Assembly: GCA_964423425.1 (NCBI GenBank)
Contig: CAYRES010000011.1
Span: 1 to 64,000, forward strand
Direction: 5' to 3'
Source: CAYRES01 sp964423425
GTDB taxonomy: Bacteria; Actinomycetota; Thermoleophilia; RBG-16-64-13
Length of the DNA: 64,000 nucleotides
The notes beneath the pieces were generated by a model. That model made no database searches, had not been told where the DNA came from, and saw nothing but the letters and a program-made list of their open reading frames with translations. This document shows, piece by piece, positions 35,941 through 44,259 of the stretch (positions within the stretch are counted from its first letter, which is position 1; the number at the start of each line of letters is the position of its first letter). A program made the position numbers and the translations under genes.

Positions 35941-36345
35941 TCACGCCCCGATGGCGCGCCCTATGAAGTAGCTCGCGGTACCAACTACCGCCGTCAAGAC
36001 CATGCCCCACACGATGTCAACAACGACCACCCTGAAAGGCCAGTCCTTGAGGGTCGCGAAGTTGGTGAGATCGTAGGTGGCATAGGCGATGAGCCCCAAG
36101 AAGGCACCCTTCCACACCGCATCGGTCCAGGATTCGGCGCGAATGGCGGGAACCGAGACGAAGACCATTATCCCCAGGATGTATAGGAGGTAAAAGACGA
36201 TGGCCGGCGGCCAGTTGACCGGGTCGGCCATGAGGGGGCCCAGAGTCCGCCGGTAGAAGTCCTTGGCGATCGCGGCAAGCCACACGATGTCCACACCGAA
36301 GAAGACGGCCGTGGTGGCCACGTACAGCAGAATCAGTCTACCCAT
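35941..36345 (-). CDS. DUF2177 family membrane protein
   Basis: About 134 residues with four helices. The diagnostic DUF2177 stretches are FFGVDIVWLAAIAKDFYRRTLGPLM, AIVFYLLYILGIMVF, and GAFLGLIAYATYDLTNFATLKDWP, and the family function is unknown. ATG at 36345 has GGAGGGG about nine bases upstream; a GTG three codons earlier is in frame. Confidence 0.9.
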   Translation of the reverse strand: MGRLILLYVATTAVFFGVDIVWLAAIAKDFYRRTLGPLMADPVNWPPAIVFYLLYILGIMVFVSVPAIRAESWTDAVWKGAFLGLIAYATYDLTNFATLKDWPFRVVVVDIVWGMVLTAVVGTASYFIGRAIGA

Positions 36346-36450
36346 CCTACCCACCCCTCCCCATGGGATTCACGACACGTGGCCACTCCGCCGACTGCCG
36401 GCACCAGAACACGAGGCCACTCCGCGTCTCTACCCACAAGAGCACGTGCT

Positions 36451-37839
36451 CTACCCCTCCGGACCGGCTTCCTTGAGAAGAACCCTGTGCGCCTCTTCCA
36501 GATCTTTCGGGCTGTCGATGTCCAGTACTTCGGTCCTCTCGGCCCCCACTCGCTCGAGCCGGCCGTCGTAGCGCGCGAGTACCCGGCGTGCCCCTTGGTC
36601 CCCTTCCAGGCCGTCAAAGAGGGGCAAGAGCGCCCGGTTGATGAGAGCCGGTGGTCCCCAGGTACCGCCTTCCGGCTCCAGTACTGCCCCCGCGCAACGC
36701 GGATGCCGCTCCAACCGGGAAAGGAGACGGCCGAGGGTCTCCGTCCGAACCAGGGGCTGATCACCCATGAGTACCAGAAGATCCTTCGAGGCTGCACACT
36801 CGCCGGCCAGCTTGAGAGACCGGCTCACGCCTTCTTCCGGCCGCTCATTCACCACGCACCGCCACTCGGTACCCTGCGAGCCGGAGCCCAGTTCCGCCGC
36901 GAGCATCTCTCTCATTCTCTGCGCATGGTGGCCGCACACCACCACCACCGGTCCGAAGCGAGGCAAGCCGGCACCCCTCCCCACGGTGCGGCCGAGCACG
37001 CTCCTGCCGGCCAGGGCGGCACACAGCTTGTGTTCGGGCATCCGGGAGGACAAACCGGCGGCAAGGACCACCACCACGGGCCTCCGTTCCATGCGCCGCA
37101 GCGCTTCCACGATGGGCCCTCGCTCGGCACGGAGCGACCCGATCCACACGTCAATCGGAGCCAGGCGGGCCACGTCCACCAAAGCAGGAGCCGGAGGAGC
37201 GGTGTCCGCCTTGTTCAGGTAGAGAAGCAGGCGGGCGTGGCGCGGCACGCACTCTGCGTAGCCGAGGACGAGGGCTTCCGGCAACCGCTCCGGAGGTACC
37301 CGCTCCCCGAGCCCGAGGCCGAGCAGACCGGCAAGTATCTCCGGGCGATGTACGCGAGATTCCTCCAAAGGCACGAACTGGGCATCAAGACCGCACACCG
37401 CCACCACCAGGGTGGAGCAGGAGGGAACCACCGGTTCGTGCGCAGCCGGGGCCTTGAGCGGCAGCCTGTTCGCACCATCGGCCTCGATCAGCACACCTTC
37501 CACACCGGGAGCATCTCGCAAGGAGGAAATCCACTCAGGGGGCAGGCCGTCCACCTTGCCGTTGGGGAGCACCCGGGTGCCCACCACGGGACTGACCCCG
37601 GATGAACCACGCAGCACACGCTCCAATTTCTCTTTCAGCCCGGGAAGGGAGTCCGCCACGACGAGGGGACGGCCGCCCGCCTCCGGTGCCCATATCTTGG
37701 TGGTCGTGGTGAGGACCGCCGTTCTGCCTTCAGCTTCGTACTCGCAGGCGAGCGCCTCCAAGAGTGAACTCTTGCCGCCCGCGCCGACAACGCTCACGAC
37801 CTCCGACGGACCGATCTCCCACAGATCGAGCAGAGCCAC
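36451..37839 (-). CDS. YqeC-MocA fusion: selenium-dependent molybdenum hydroxylase maturation protein
   Basis: A 462-residue two-domain protein. Residues 1-245 match YqeC: P-loop-like VVGAGGKSSLLEAL (17-30), LTTTTKIWAP, VLIEADGANRLPLKAPAAHEPVVP and LYLNKAD. Residues 253-462 match MocA/MobA-type nucleotidyltransferases: VVVLAAGLSSRMPEHKL (256-272), VVVVCGHHAQRMREML, LLVLMGDQPLV (metal-binding Asp) and WGPPALINRALLP. YqeC and MocA-like YgfJ are normally separate genes in clusters for Se-dependent xanthine dehydrogenase-type hydroxylases. No hydroxylase is in the window. The GTG follows GAGGAG. Confidence 0.9.
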   Translation of the reverse strand: MALLDLWEIGPSEVVSVVGAGGKSSLLEALACEYEAEGRTAVLTTTTKIWAPEAGGRPLVVADSLPGLKEKLERVLRGSSGVSPVVGTRVLPNGKVDGLPPEWISSLRDAPGVEGVLIEADGANRLPLKAPAAHEPVVPSCSTLVVAVCGLDAQFVPLEESRVHRPEILAGLLGLGLGERVPPERLPEALVLGYAECVPRHARLLLYLNKADTAPPAPALVDVARLAPIDVWIGSLRAERGPIVEALRRMERRPVVVVLAAGLSSRMPEHKLCAALAGRSVLGRTVGRGAGLPRFGPVVVVCGHHAQRMREMLAAELGSGSQGTEWRCVVNERPEEGVSRSLKLAGECAASKDLLVLMGDQPLVRTETLGRLLSRLERHPRCAGAVLEPEGGTWGPPALINRALLPLFDGLEGDQGARRVLARYDGRLERVGAERTEVLDIDSPKDLEEAHRVLLKEAGPEG

Positions 37840-37885
37840 ACAATCTCCTCACGCCGTGCCTCGCGGACCTCCCGCACGAGCCGGA

Positions 37886-37960
37886 CTACGTGAAATAGCG
37901 GGGCAACAGGTAGGGCACCTGGCGGATGATCTGCATCAAGAAGCGAAGGTTGATCCTCAC
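37886..37960 (-). CDS. Possible 24-residue peptide gene
   Basis: A short frame, MRINLRFLMQIIRQVPYLLP followed by RYFT, starts with GTG eight bases after AAAGGGG and lies 14 bp downstream of the CrtI-like gene stop and ahead of the YqeC-MocA gene. It is amphipathic and basic. It fills most of an otherwise empty gap, and the Shine-Dalgarno is good, but no homology is known to me. Confidence 0.35.
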   Translation of the reverse strand: MRINLRFLMQIIRQVPYLLPRYFT

Positions 37961-37974
37961 GGCGCTGCCCCTTT

Positions 37975-39480
37975 CTATCCCTCGTATCGCTCGATAAGGT
38001 CGGCCACCACCGCACCCGAGAGAATGGTGGACGGCACACCCCCACCCGCACCGGTCGATGCTCCTACCAGATAGAGCCCTTCGAAAGCCTTCGACTTCGA
38101 GGAGGGCCGGAACACCGTCAAGTTGGTGGCATCCTGGCGCAGAGCATAGATGGCGCCCCCCGGTGACATCAGCCGGCGCTCGAAGTCAACCGGCGAAGAG
38201 AACTCTGCGACTTCGACGTGCTCCTTCAGCCCCGGGATGAAACGCTTCGAGTAGTGGGCGAGAATCTTCTCGGTGAGATACGGCTTCATGTGGTCCCAGC
38301 CTGCGCCGCGCAGTTTGTATGGGCCGGGGGCCAGGGTGAGACAGATGACATGGTGGCCAGGAGGAGCAAGGCTCGTATCGGTGCTCGAAGTCCAGCTGAT
38401 AATGCCGAACTGCTCGGTCGGGAAGTCGCCACGCCCGTACACCTCCGCCCAGTAGTGGTTCAGGTCTTCCATGGGCAGAGTGCAGAGGGTGTGGTGGGCC
38501 TGCAGGGGCGGCTCGTAGTCCACGCCCAGATACAACATGGGAGTGGCCATCGACACGTCGTAGCTCTTGATGCCGCGCCGAGCCAGCCAGGGTAGATGCT
38601 CCTCACCGATGAGATCGAGATAGAGGGTCTTGGCGTTGATGTCGGATACCACCAGGTCGCCCGTGATCTCCGTGCCGTCGGTGAGCACCACCCCGCGGGC
38701 GCGTCCTTCGTCTACCAGTACCCGGTCCACACATGTGCCGAGACGTACCTCCAGGCCATACCCCTGCCCCAGTCTCTGCAAAGCTTCCGGGATCTGGATC
38801 ATGCCCCCCTTGGGATAGAAGATGCCTCGTCGCTCCAAAGCCGGGAGAAGCGCCATATGGCCGGGACACAGTTCCGGGGGGAGGCCGGCATAGAAGGACT
38901 GAAAGCCGTGCGCCTCTTTCACGTGTTCGCTCTTGAGGTACTTCTCGAACACCGACTGGTAGCTCTTCATGAACAAGGGCAGAAAGCGCGCGAGGGCCGG
39001 AGCGCGTCGCACGAGCTCCAGAAGATCGGCCAGGGAGTTGGTGGGACTGCCGAAGAAGTTGGCGGCGAAGGCTGTGTCCAGAAACTCGTCCATGTAGCGG
39101 TAGTAGGCCGCCCAGCCCCCCGCGTCGTCCGGTGCCACCTCACGAACCGTCTCGATGGTGTCCTCGGGAGAGAGGGGCAACGTCATCTTCGTGCCGTCCT
39201 TCATGATGACGTCATACACCGGATCGACGGCCACCAGCTCAACCTCATCGTAGAGCGAACTTCCCAAACGGCGGAAGGCCTCATCGATGCTGGGAGCCGC
39301 CTCGACGATCGAAGCTCCCAGATCGAAGCGGTATCCGTCCTTGACGAAGGTGGAGCAACACCCCCCGATGAGGTCGCTCTGCTCGACAAGAAGGGTGCTT
39401 CGCCCCTGCTGAGCGAGCAGCGCCCCCGCACTTACTCCCCCCAGGCCCCCACCCACCACGATCGCATCGTAGTCCGCCAC
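37975..39480 (-). CDS. CrtI-like FAD-dependent oxidoreductase (phytoene desaturase/retinol saturase family)
   Basis: A 501-residue flavoprotein. AIVVGGGLGGVSAGALLAQQGRSTLLVEQSDLIGGCCSTFVKDGYRFDLGAS is the N-terminal FAD motif of the phytoene-desaturase-related family. PGGAIYALRQDATNLTVFRP and GLYLVGASTGAGGGVPSTILSGAVVADLIE are the C-terminal family signatures. Members desaturate carotenoids or reduce polyprenyl and retinol chains. No phytoene synthase or cyclase gene is nearby, so a carotenoid role is unproven, though a retinal-binding heliorhodopsin is encoded elsewhere in the window. ATG start. Confidence 0.85.
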   Translation of the reverse strand: MADYDAIVVGGGLGGVSAGALLAQQGRSTLLVEQSDLIGGCCSTFVKDGYRFDLGASIVEAAPSIDEAFRRLGSSLYDEVELVAVDPVYDVIMKDGTKMTLPLSPEDTIETVREVAPDDAGGWAAYYRYMDEFLDTAFAANFFGSPTNSLADLLELVRRAPALARFLPLFMKSYQSVFEKYLKSEHVKEAHGFQSFYAGLPPELCPGHMALLPALERRGIFYPKGGMIQIPEALQRLGQGYGLEVRLGTCVDRVLVDEGRARGVVLTDGTEITGDLVVSDINAKTLYLDLIGEEHLPWLARRGIKSYDVSMATPMLYLGVDYEPPLQAHHTLCTLPMEDLNHYWAEVYGRGDFPTEQFGIISWTSSTDTSLAPPGHHVICLTLAPGPYKLRGAGWDHMKPYLTEKILAHYSKRFIPGLKEHVEVAEFSSPVDFERRLMSPGGAIYALRQDATNLTVFRPSSKSKAFEGLYLVGASTGAGGGVPSTILSGAVVADLIERYEG

Positions 39481-39651
39481 GAGATCACCTCCCTATCGCT
39501 TCTCTCCAGCCTACCGCAGTCCTCTCGGAAACGGAAACAGGAGCGCGCAGAGAGGACTCGCGCCTCGTGTGCGGAACTCTGGACCGCATGCAGAAGCCGG
39601 TCAACGCTCACTGGAGGCCGGTCTCCGCCGGTGCGTGAACCGGCCGCGCAG

Positions 39652-40014
39652 CTATCGGGCGGGTACGCCGTCCTTGTAGTCGAAGGAGTCGACGATCTCG
39701 TTGTGCTCACCGAGCATGATGACTTTGGCGCCTTCGAAGCGGTCGCCGTAGCCGTACACGATGAGGAGGCACTCGTCACCTTCGCAGCCCAAGCGGGCAC
39801 TGCCGCCATTCAGACAGAACTCACCTTTGCCCGCCGGGATGACGTAGGTCTGCCAGCGGTCACCAGTGTGCAGATTGACGACGTCCACCGCTTCGAAGTG
39901 ATCGATGCCGACCTTGGCGAGAAGCTCGTCATCGACCCCCACGGAGCCATGGTAGCGAAGGGACGACTGCGTGACACGAATGCCGTGAATCTTTGCGCGG
40001 ATGTAACGCCTCAT
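39652..40014 (-). CDS. panD: Aspartate 1-decarboxylase proenzyme
   Basis: A 120-residue pyruvoyl enzyme that makes beta-alanine from aspartate for pantothenate and CoA. The self-cleavage site is Gly23-Ser24 in YHGSV, and Ser24 becomes the pyruvoyl group. Lys8, Arg53, Thr56 and Tyr57 match the catalytic residues known from E. coli PanD, and LNGGSARLG is the family NGAAAR-type turn. panB and panC are not in the window. The ATG at 40014 lies about 130 bases downstream of a predicted promoter. Confidence 0.95.
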   Translation of the reverse strand: MRRYIRAKIHGIRVTQSSLRYHGSVGVDDELLAKVGIDHFEAVDVVNLHTGDRWQTYVIPAGKGEFCLNGGSARLGCEGDECLLIVYGYGDRFEGAKVIMLGEHNEIVDSFDYKDGVPAR

Positions 40015-40352
40015 GATGTTCTGACGGGTCTCCTCTTGGATCTTGGCCTTTGCCGCCTGGCCTGCCGGTGCAACCGGTCAAACCGGGGAAGGCCTGCTCG
40101 CACGCCGCGTGCCGAGGTGTCGCGCGCACTTCCACAGGAGGTGCGAGTGCATATTACATCATGCACCCACCATATTGGCAACAACTCGACAACAGCCGCG
40201 GGGGTCTGGGGAAAGTGGACCGAGCCACACCCCCTTCAGGGCCCCCACTCGCCGCAAACCTCCTGTTCGTGTTCCCTTCACGCGCCTGCTCCTTCTGCAA
40301 AACGGTCTGAAGCTATAGAATCCATGCAGCACGCAGCCTTCAGGGGGTCCAA
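40015..40352. other. 338-bp intergenic region between divergent panD and a membrane-protein gene
   Basis: It holds the predicted panD promoter (separate entry), a 5' leader of about 130 bases before panD, and a TAGAAT -10-like element near 40315 that could serve the plus-strand gene at 40353. No RNA fold of a known riboswitch class was recognised. Confidence 0.6.
40153..40181 (-). promoter_or_regulatory. Predicted panD promoter
   Basis: On the minus strand TTGCCA (40176-40181) and TGTAAT (40153-40158) are spaced by 17 bp, a good match to a housekeeping promoter. Transcription would start near 40146, leaving a 130-base leader before panD. Confidence 0.55.
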
Positions 40353-41105
40353 GTGCGGGTAGGCAGAGCAAACGCACCGGTAGCGAGTAGCATCCGGTGG
40401 TTCATATTCGCCATCGTGCTCTGGCATGCAGCGAGAGCACTCCGAGGCGTGGGCGGTCCGCTTCTCGGCAGCTGGCCCCTCAGCTTCTTTGAACTCTCGC
40501 TGCTCACCATCATTCCCGCGCTGTTCGCCTTCTCCCTCATCCGCGTCTTTCTCGCCCTGGTGCAGGCGGGTTATGGCTCGCTCAACACGTATACGCTCAC
40601 GGCCAGCCCCTGGGCCTGGGGTTTCTGGATCGCCCTCGCCCTCATACTGGTCGCCTTCGGCATCCACGGTGCCGGTACCATCCTCGAGAGACTACTTCCA
40701 GAGGTGGTGCGAAACGGAGAGTTTGCCGCCCAGTTGGTCTTCATCGGAGATACTCTGGGCTACTTCCTTCTCGGTCTGGGGATCGTGCTTGCCACACTTG
40801 TGCTCATCGCCAGCAGCCCGGGGGGCTCCTACGCGGTGTTCGGCCTGGAAAGAGCTTTTCTCTTCACCGCCTCACTCCTCACCTACGGCTACGGGGTGCT
40901 CTATATGGGACTCGCCGCCGGCTTCTACGTCCCTTCCATCCTGGCGGCGGCCATTGTGTCCGGCATCGCCCTCTGGCTGCTCACACCGTACGATGTCCTC
41001 CGCGACCCTCTCGGCCTTCTGGTTGTTCCCGGTACGGCGCTGGGGGCCCTCACGCTCATGGTCTGGGGCCTCATCATCGGCGGCCCTCCGTCCTGGCCTT
41101 TCTGA
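40353..41105 (+). CDS. Polytopic membrane protein, unknown function
   Basis: A 250-residue protein with six or seven hydrophobic helices (for example WGFWIALALILVAFGIHGAG, LVFIGDTLGYFLLGLGIVLAT and VPGTALGALTLMVWGLIIGG). Few charged residues outside the loops. No family recognised. GTG start with GGGGG five bases upstream. Followed by a GC-rich repeat and the tRNA-Ser promoter. Confidence 0.65.
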   Translation: MRVGRANAPVASSIRWFIFAIVLWHAARALRGVGGPLLGSWPLSFFELSLLTIIPALFAFSLIRVFLALVQAGYGSLNTYTLTASPWAWGFWIALALILVAFGIHGAGTILERLLPEVVRNGEFAAQLVFIGDTLGYFLLGLGIVLATLVLIASSPGGSYAVFGLERAFLFTASLLTYGYGVLYMGLAAGFYVPSILAAAIVSGIALWLLTPYDVLRDPLGLLVVPGTALGALTLMVWGLIIGGPPSWPF

Positions 41106-41141
41106 GTCACATGGACGGGGGGCGGCTCCGCAGCCGGGTGG

Positions 41142-41197
41142 TGCACCGCGGGGGGGCGCACCGCGACTGGACGATGCACCGCGGGGGGGCGCACCGC
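41142..41197 (+). repeat. 23-bp direct repeat upstream of tRNA-Ser
   Basis: Two identical 23-bp copies (41142-41164 and 41175-41197), each TGCACCGCG followed by a G-run and GCGCACCGC, with a 33-bp period, about three helical turns. The second copy ends 6 bp before the tRNA promoter's extended -10. Confidence 0.8.
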
Positions 41198-41200
41198 CTT

Positions 41201-41209
41201 TGCTATAAT
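41201..41209 (+). promoter_or_regulatory. Extended -10 promoter of tRNA-Ser
   Basis: TGCTATAAT is a perfect extended -10 element about 88 bases before the tRNA. No -35 match is visible at 17 bp, as expected of extended -10 promoters. Confidence 0.65.
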
Positions 41210-41296
41210 CCGCCTGCAAGATCGGTCCGGTCGCGGCCGGGCAGTGACAACGGCGGGGGGCGGGGAACCGCCCGGCCACGCCGGTCCTCTAAACGG

Positions 41297-41389
41297 GGAG
41301 AGGTGTCCGAGTTGGCTTAAGGAGCACGACTGGAAATCGTGTAGGCGGTGAAAACCGTCTCGCGGGTTCGAATCCCGCCCTCTCCGCCA
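41297..41389 (+). tRNA. tRNA-Ser (GGA anticodon), CCA encoded
   Basis: A 93-base tRNA with a 7-bp acceptor stem (GGAGAGG with CCTCTCC), discriminator G and encoded CCA at 41387-41389. The anticodon stem CACGA/TCGTG encloses a loop with GGA, reading UCC/UCU. A long variable arm (TAGGCGGTGAAAACCGTCT) is typical of serine tRNA. The T arm contains GGTTCGAATCC. Confidence 0.97.
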
Positions 41390-41433
41390 TTCCACCCGCT
41401 TACGCTTCATGAGGCCGCCCGGAGGTCGTCACG

Positions 41434-42072
41434 ATGAGATCATGCCAGGTACACCCACGCCCGTGCGTGGAGAGTCCTTCCCGTTCCCGCGTCTTCTTTG
41501 CTTCAGACCGGGCCCGGTTGTCCGCGCTCCTGGTTCTCGCCCTCGTGGCCCCCCTCCTCGCCGCCGCTCTTCTCGCAGCCGGCTGTGGAGGTGACATGCC
41601 CGCTTCTCCGGCCACCACGGCAGCCGGAGACCAAAGTACGCCCTCCACGGTCTTGCCGAACACCACCACTTCAATGCCTTCGAGCCCTCTCGACGACGAG
41701 TCCCGCGCGTACATGGCGGATATCAAGGAGACCCTCGTCGCCTCGAACGCCATCGCCGCCGAACTCGAAGCGAGCCAAGCCTCCGAAGACGACCCCCGAG
41801 TGGCGATAATCTACGGGCTGCGGGCGCGCGGCCAAGCCATCAATGCGCTGAAGGCCATGCACGAGAGCCAAACCCCTCTGGCCGATGACAGCTACGCCGA
41901 AATGCTGAAACTGCTCAATCGGGCACGGCTGGTGGAGGAGGGTGAGGAGGCGGCCGTTCTGGCACAAGCCCGGTCCCTGCTCGAAGGTGTCGCCCCTCCC
42001 TCAGTGGGCGACACTGAGACTCCTGAGGTGTTGCGCGAGGTGGCCGGCATTCTCGCCGCACTCATCCCCTGA
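41434..42072 (+). CDS. Putative lipoprotein, unknown function
   Basis: About 212 residues. After a basic n-region, the hydrophobic helix LVLALVAPLLAAALLAAGC ends in a lipobox with Cys51, followed by a Thr/Ser/Pro-rich linker and a helical domain of ~110 residues rich in Ala, Leu and Glu. No family recognised. The ATG lacks a clear Shine-Dalgarno, so the start may be a few codons off. Confidence 0.65.
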   Translation: MRSCQVHPRPCVESPSRSRVFFASDRARLSALLVLALVAPLLAAALLAAGCGGDMPASPATTAAGDQSTPSTVLPNTTTSMPSSPLDDESRAYMADIKETLVASNAIAAELEASQASEDDPRVAIIYGLRARGQAINALKAMHESQTPLADDSYAEMLKLLNRARLVEEGEEAAVLAQARSLLEGVAPPSVGDTETPEVLREVAGILAALIP

Positions 42073-42131
42073 GCGCCGGCGAACCCGTGGAGCCGCATCG
42101 TGGCTCCATATGATGTTCCCACCTGTATGGC

Positions 42132-42140
42132 TGCTATACT
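42132..42140 (+). promoter_or_regulatory. Extended -10 promoter of SRP RNA
   Basis: TGCTATACT lies 10 bases before the predicted 5' end of the SRP RNA, nearly identical to the tRNA-Ser element. Confidence 0.65.
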
Positions 42141-42150
42141 GCCTATCGAT

Positions 42151-42413
42151 CGTGCTAGGTGGGGAGGTAGCGGTGCCCTGTACCCGCAATCCGCTAGAGC
42201 GGGGCTGAATTCCCACCCGAGGACCAGGTCTGTGGGGTCAAGCCGCCGGCAAGTGGCGTTGAGGGCCGGGTCCCGCGCAATGGAACTCTGCGAACCGGGT
42301 CAGGACCGGGAGGTAGCAGCCCTAAGTAGACCCTTCCATGTGCCGCGGGGTAGCCCGGAAGGAGCAAACTACCGGTGGGCGCTCGGAGGTCTGTGTTCGA
42401 CGGTGGGTGCACG
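42151..42413 (+). ncRNA. ffs: Signal recognition particle RNA, large bacterial type
   Basis: About 263 bases. The 5' part (GGGGAGGTAGCGGTGCCCTG then CCGCAATCCGCTAGAGCGGG) is the Alu-like domain of the large SRP RNA found in Bacillus, Thermotogae and many Actinobacteria. The S domain has the Ffh-binding helix 8 with GGTCAGGACCGGGAGGTAGCAGCC (abbreviated). The ends pair as CGTGC with GCACG, which sets the borders to within a few bases. It lies immediately upstream of dnaX, a common arrangement. Confidence 0.93.
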
Positions 42414-42488
42414 GTCACTGTTTCCCGCCGGCCGGTGACGAAAGCATTTCGGGGGGAGAACCCTAGGGCCAGGAGCCGTTCCCTTAAG

Positions 42489-44243
42489 GTGTCAGCTTCG
42501 CTCTACCGCAAGTATCGCCCGGTGCGATTCGAAGACGTGGTCGGTCAAGACCACGTCACCCGCACGCTGGTCAACGCCATACGGACCAACCGGGTGAGTC
42601 ATGCCTATCTGTTCGCCGGGCCCCGCGGCACCGGCAAGACGTCCACGGCCAAGATCCTGGCCATGGCTCTCAATTGTGAGGCCGGTCAAGGCCGCGCCAC
42701 CATGCAGCCCGACGGCACGTGCGACCGTTGCCGTGCCATCAGACATGGCTCCTCCATGGATGTGCTCGAGATAGACGCCGCCTCCAACCGCGGGATCGAC
42801 GAGATCAGGGAGATACGCGACAAGGTTCACTTCGCCCCCGTCGAAGGGCGCATGAAGGTCTACATCGTCGACGAGGTACACATGCTCACGCCCGAGGCCT
42901 TCAACGCCCTGCTCAAGATGTTGGAGGAGCCACCCGAGCACGCGGTCTTCGTGCTGGCCACGACAGAGGCGCACAAGGTACTGCCCACAATCCTTTCCCG
43001 CTGCCAACGTTTCGATTTCCGCCGCCCCTCGCTGTCCGACATCGTCGGGGTTCTCACCCGTATCGCCCAAGCGGAGGGTATCAGCGTCACCGACAACACC
43101 CTGTCCGTGATCGCCCGGGCGGCTTCAGGCAGCTTCCGTGATGCCATCGGCACCTTGGATCAGCTCTCGGCCTACTGCGAGTCCACCATCACTATGCAGG
43201 ACGCCCTTGCCCTCCTCGGCGTGGCTCAACACGACCTGCTGTTCGAGATCGTCGACATCACGCTCGAACGCGACACCAAGGCGGCCCTGCTCTTCGTGGA
43301 GCGCCTCTCCCAGACCGGCACCGATTACAACCAGTTCATCAAGGATCTCTTGGCCCACCTTCGCGATCTCTACATCCTTCAGCACACCGAGGAGCCCCCG
43401 GCAACCATCGGTGTGAGCGAGGAGCACCTGGACGGCCTTCGCAGCCAGGCCAATCGTGCCCATACGAGCGAACTTGTCACCTTCATCGACCACCTGGGCG
43501 AAGCACAGCAGGCCATCCGCGGAGGCGCCGACCCCCGCTTGGAGATAGAACTGCTGCTCATCAAGCTCACCCAACCGGTCGCCGACATGTCGCTCCGCGC
43601 CATCCTCTCCCGTCTCGACCGGCTGGAGCAAGGCGTCGCCCGCCCGAGGAGCCGGCCTCCGGCCGGCCCCAACCACACGTCGCCGGCGGATAAGCCTCCC
43701 GGTAGTGAGCCCGGCGGCGACAGGAACGCAGTACCGGAAGCCGAGAGCACGACCGATCCTTCCCTCACACCGCAAAGGGCGCACACGATCTCCCCAAGTG
43801 ATGGTTCACAGGAGGAAGCAGCCTCGCGCGTTCACAGCTCCCCTCGGGTGGAGCCCGACATCGACCACCTCAAGCGGGCCTGGCCGCATATCCTCAACCG
43901 CCTGAAGAACGAACGTCCCAACCTGCACGCCGTGCTGGCCGACGGCAGGCCGGAGACACTCGAAGGCGACACCTTGGTGATCCGATTTCCCGCGGGGGCC
44001 GACTTTCAAGTCGCCCGCATCTCAGGCGCGGGTAACAATGCCCTCTTGGTCGATGAGTTCACCGAGATCACCGGGCGGAGACTGCACATCACCGCCCGCG
44101 TGGCGGGTGACGATGCCCCCGCGGACACCGAAGAGGCTGAGAGTGAGCGCATCCTCACCGGCAGCGAGTTGCTCGAGCATCTTCGCAGAGAGTTCGGCGC
44201 CAAGATCGTGGAGCGACGGCCGGCAGAGGACAGGGACCACTGA
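42489..44243 (+). CDS. dnaX: DNA polymerase III subunit gamma/tau
   Basis: About 584 residues. SLYRKYRPVRFEDVVGQDHVTRTL is the family start. Walker A is GPRGTGKTST, the zinc module has CDRC, and the AAA+ sensor regions include VYIVDEVHMLTPEAFNALLKMLEEPP and LSRCQRFDFRR. A Pro/Ser/Thr-rich linker after ~residue 390 leads to a tau-like C-terminal domain. It loads the beta clamp. GTG at 42489 is chosen from the conserved N terminus; its Shine-Dalgarno is weak (AGGAG 13 bases away). No A-rich frameshift site for a short gamma form was seen. Confidence 0.95.
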   Translation: MSASLYRKYRPVRFEDVVGQDHVTRTLVNAIRTNRVSHAYLFAGPRGTGKTSTAKILAMALNCEAGQGRATMQPDGTCDRCRAIRHGSSMDVLEIDAASNRGIDEIREIRDKVHFAPVEGRMKVYIVDEVHMLTPEAFNALLKMLEEPPEHAVFVLATTEAHKVLPTILSRCQRFDFRRPSLSDIVGVLTRIAQAEGISVTDNTLSVIARAASGSFRDAIGTLDQLSAYCESTITMQDALALLGVAQHDLLFEIVDITLERDTKAALLFVERLSQTGTDYNQFIKDLLAHLRDLYILQHTEEPPATIGVSEEHLDGLRSQANRAHTSELVTFIDHLGEAQQAIRGGADPRLEIELLLIKLTQPVADMSLRAILSRLDRLEQGVARPRSRPPAGPNHTSPADKPPGSEPGGDRNAVPEAESTTDPSLTPQRAHTISPSDGSQEEAASRVHSSPRVEPDIDHLKRAWPHILNRLKNERPNLHAVLADGRPETLEGDTLVIRFPAGADFQVARISGAGNNALLVDEFTEITGRRLHITARVAGDDAPADTEEAESERILTGSELLEHLRREFGAKIVERRPAEDRDH

Positions 44244-44259
44244 CACACGAGGAGGACCC

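Noticed and set aside
36371..36428. Two copies of GGCCACTCCGC before the YqeC-MocA 3' end
   Set aside because: Short, in a gap after both genes, and without context suggesting function.
42375..42488. dnaX frame extending into the SRP RNA
   Set aside because: The extension lacks DnaX similarity and overlaps the RNA 3' end; the conserved N terminus starts at 42489.
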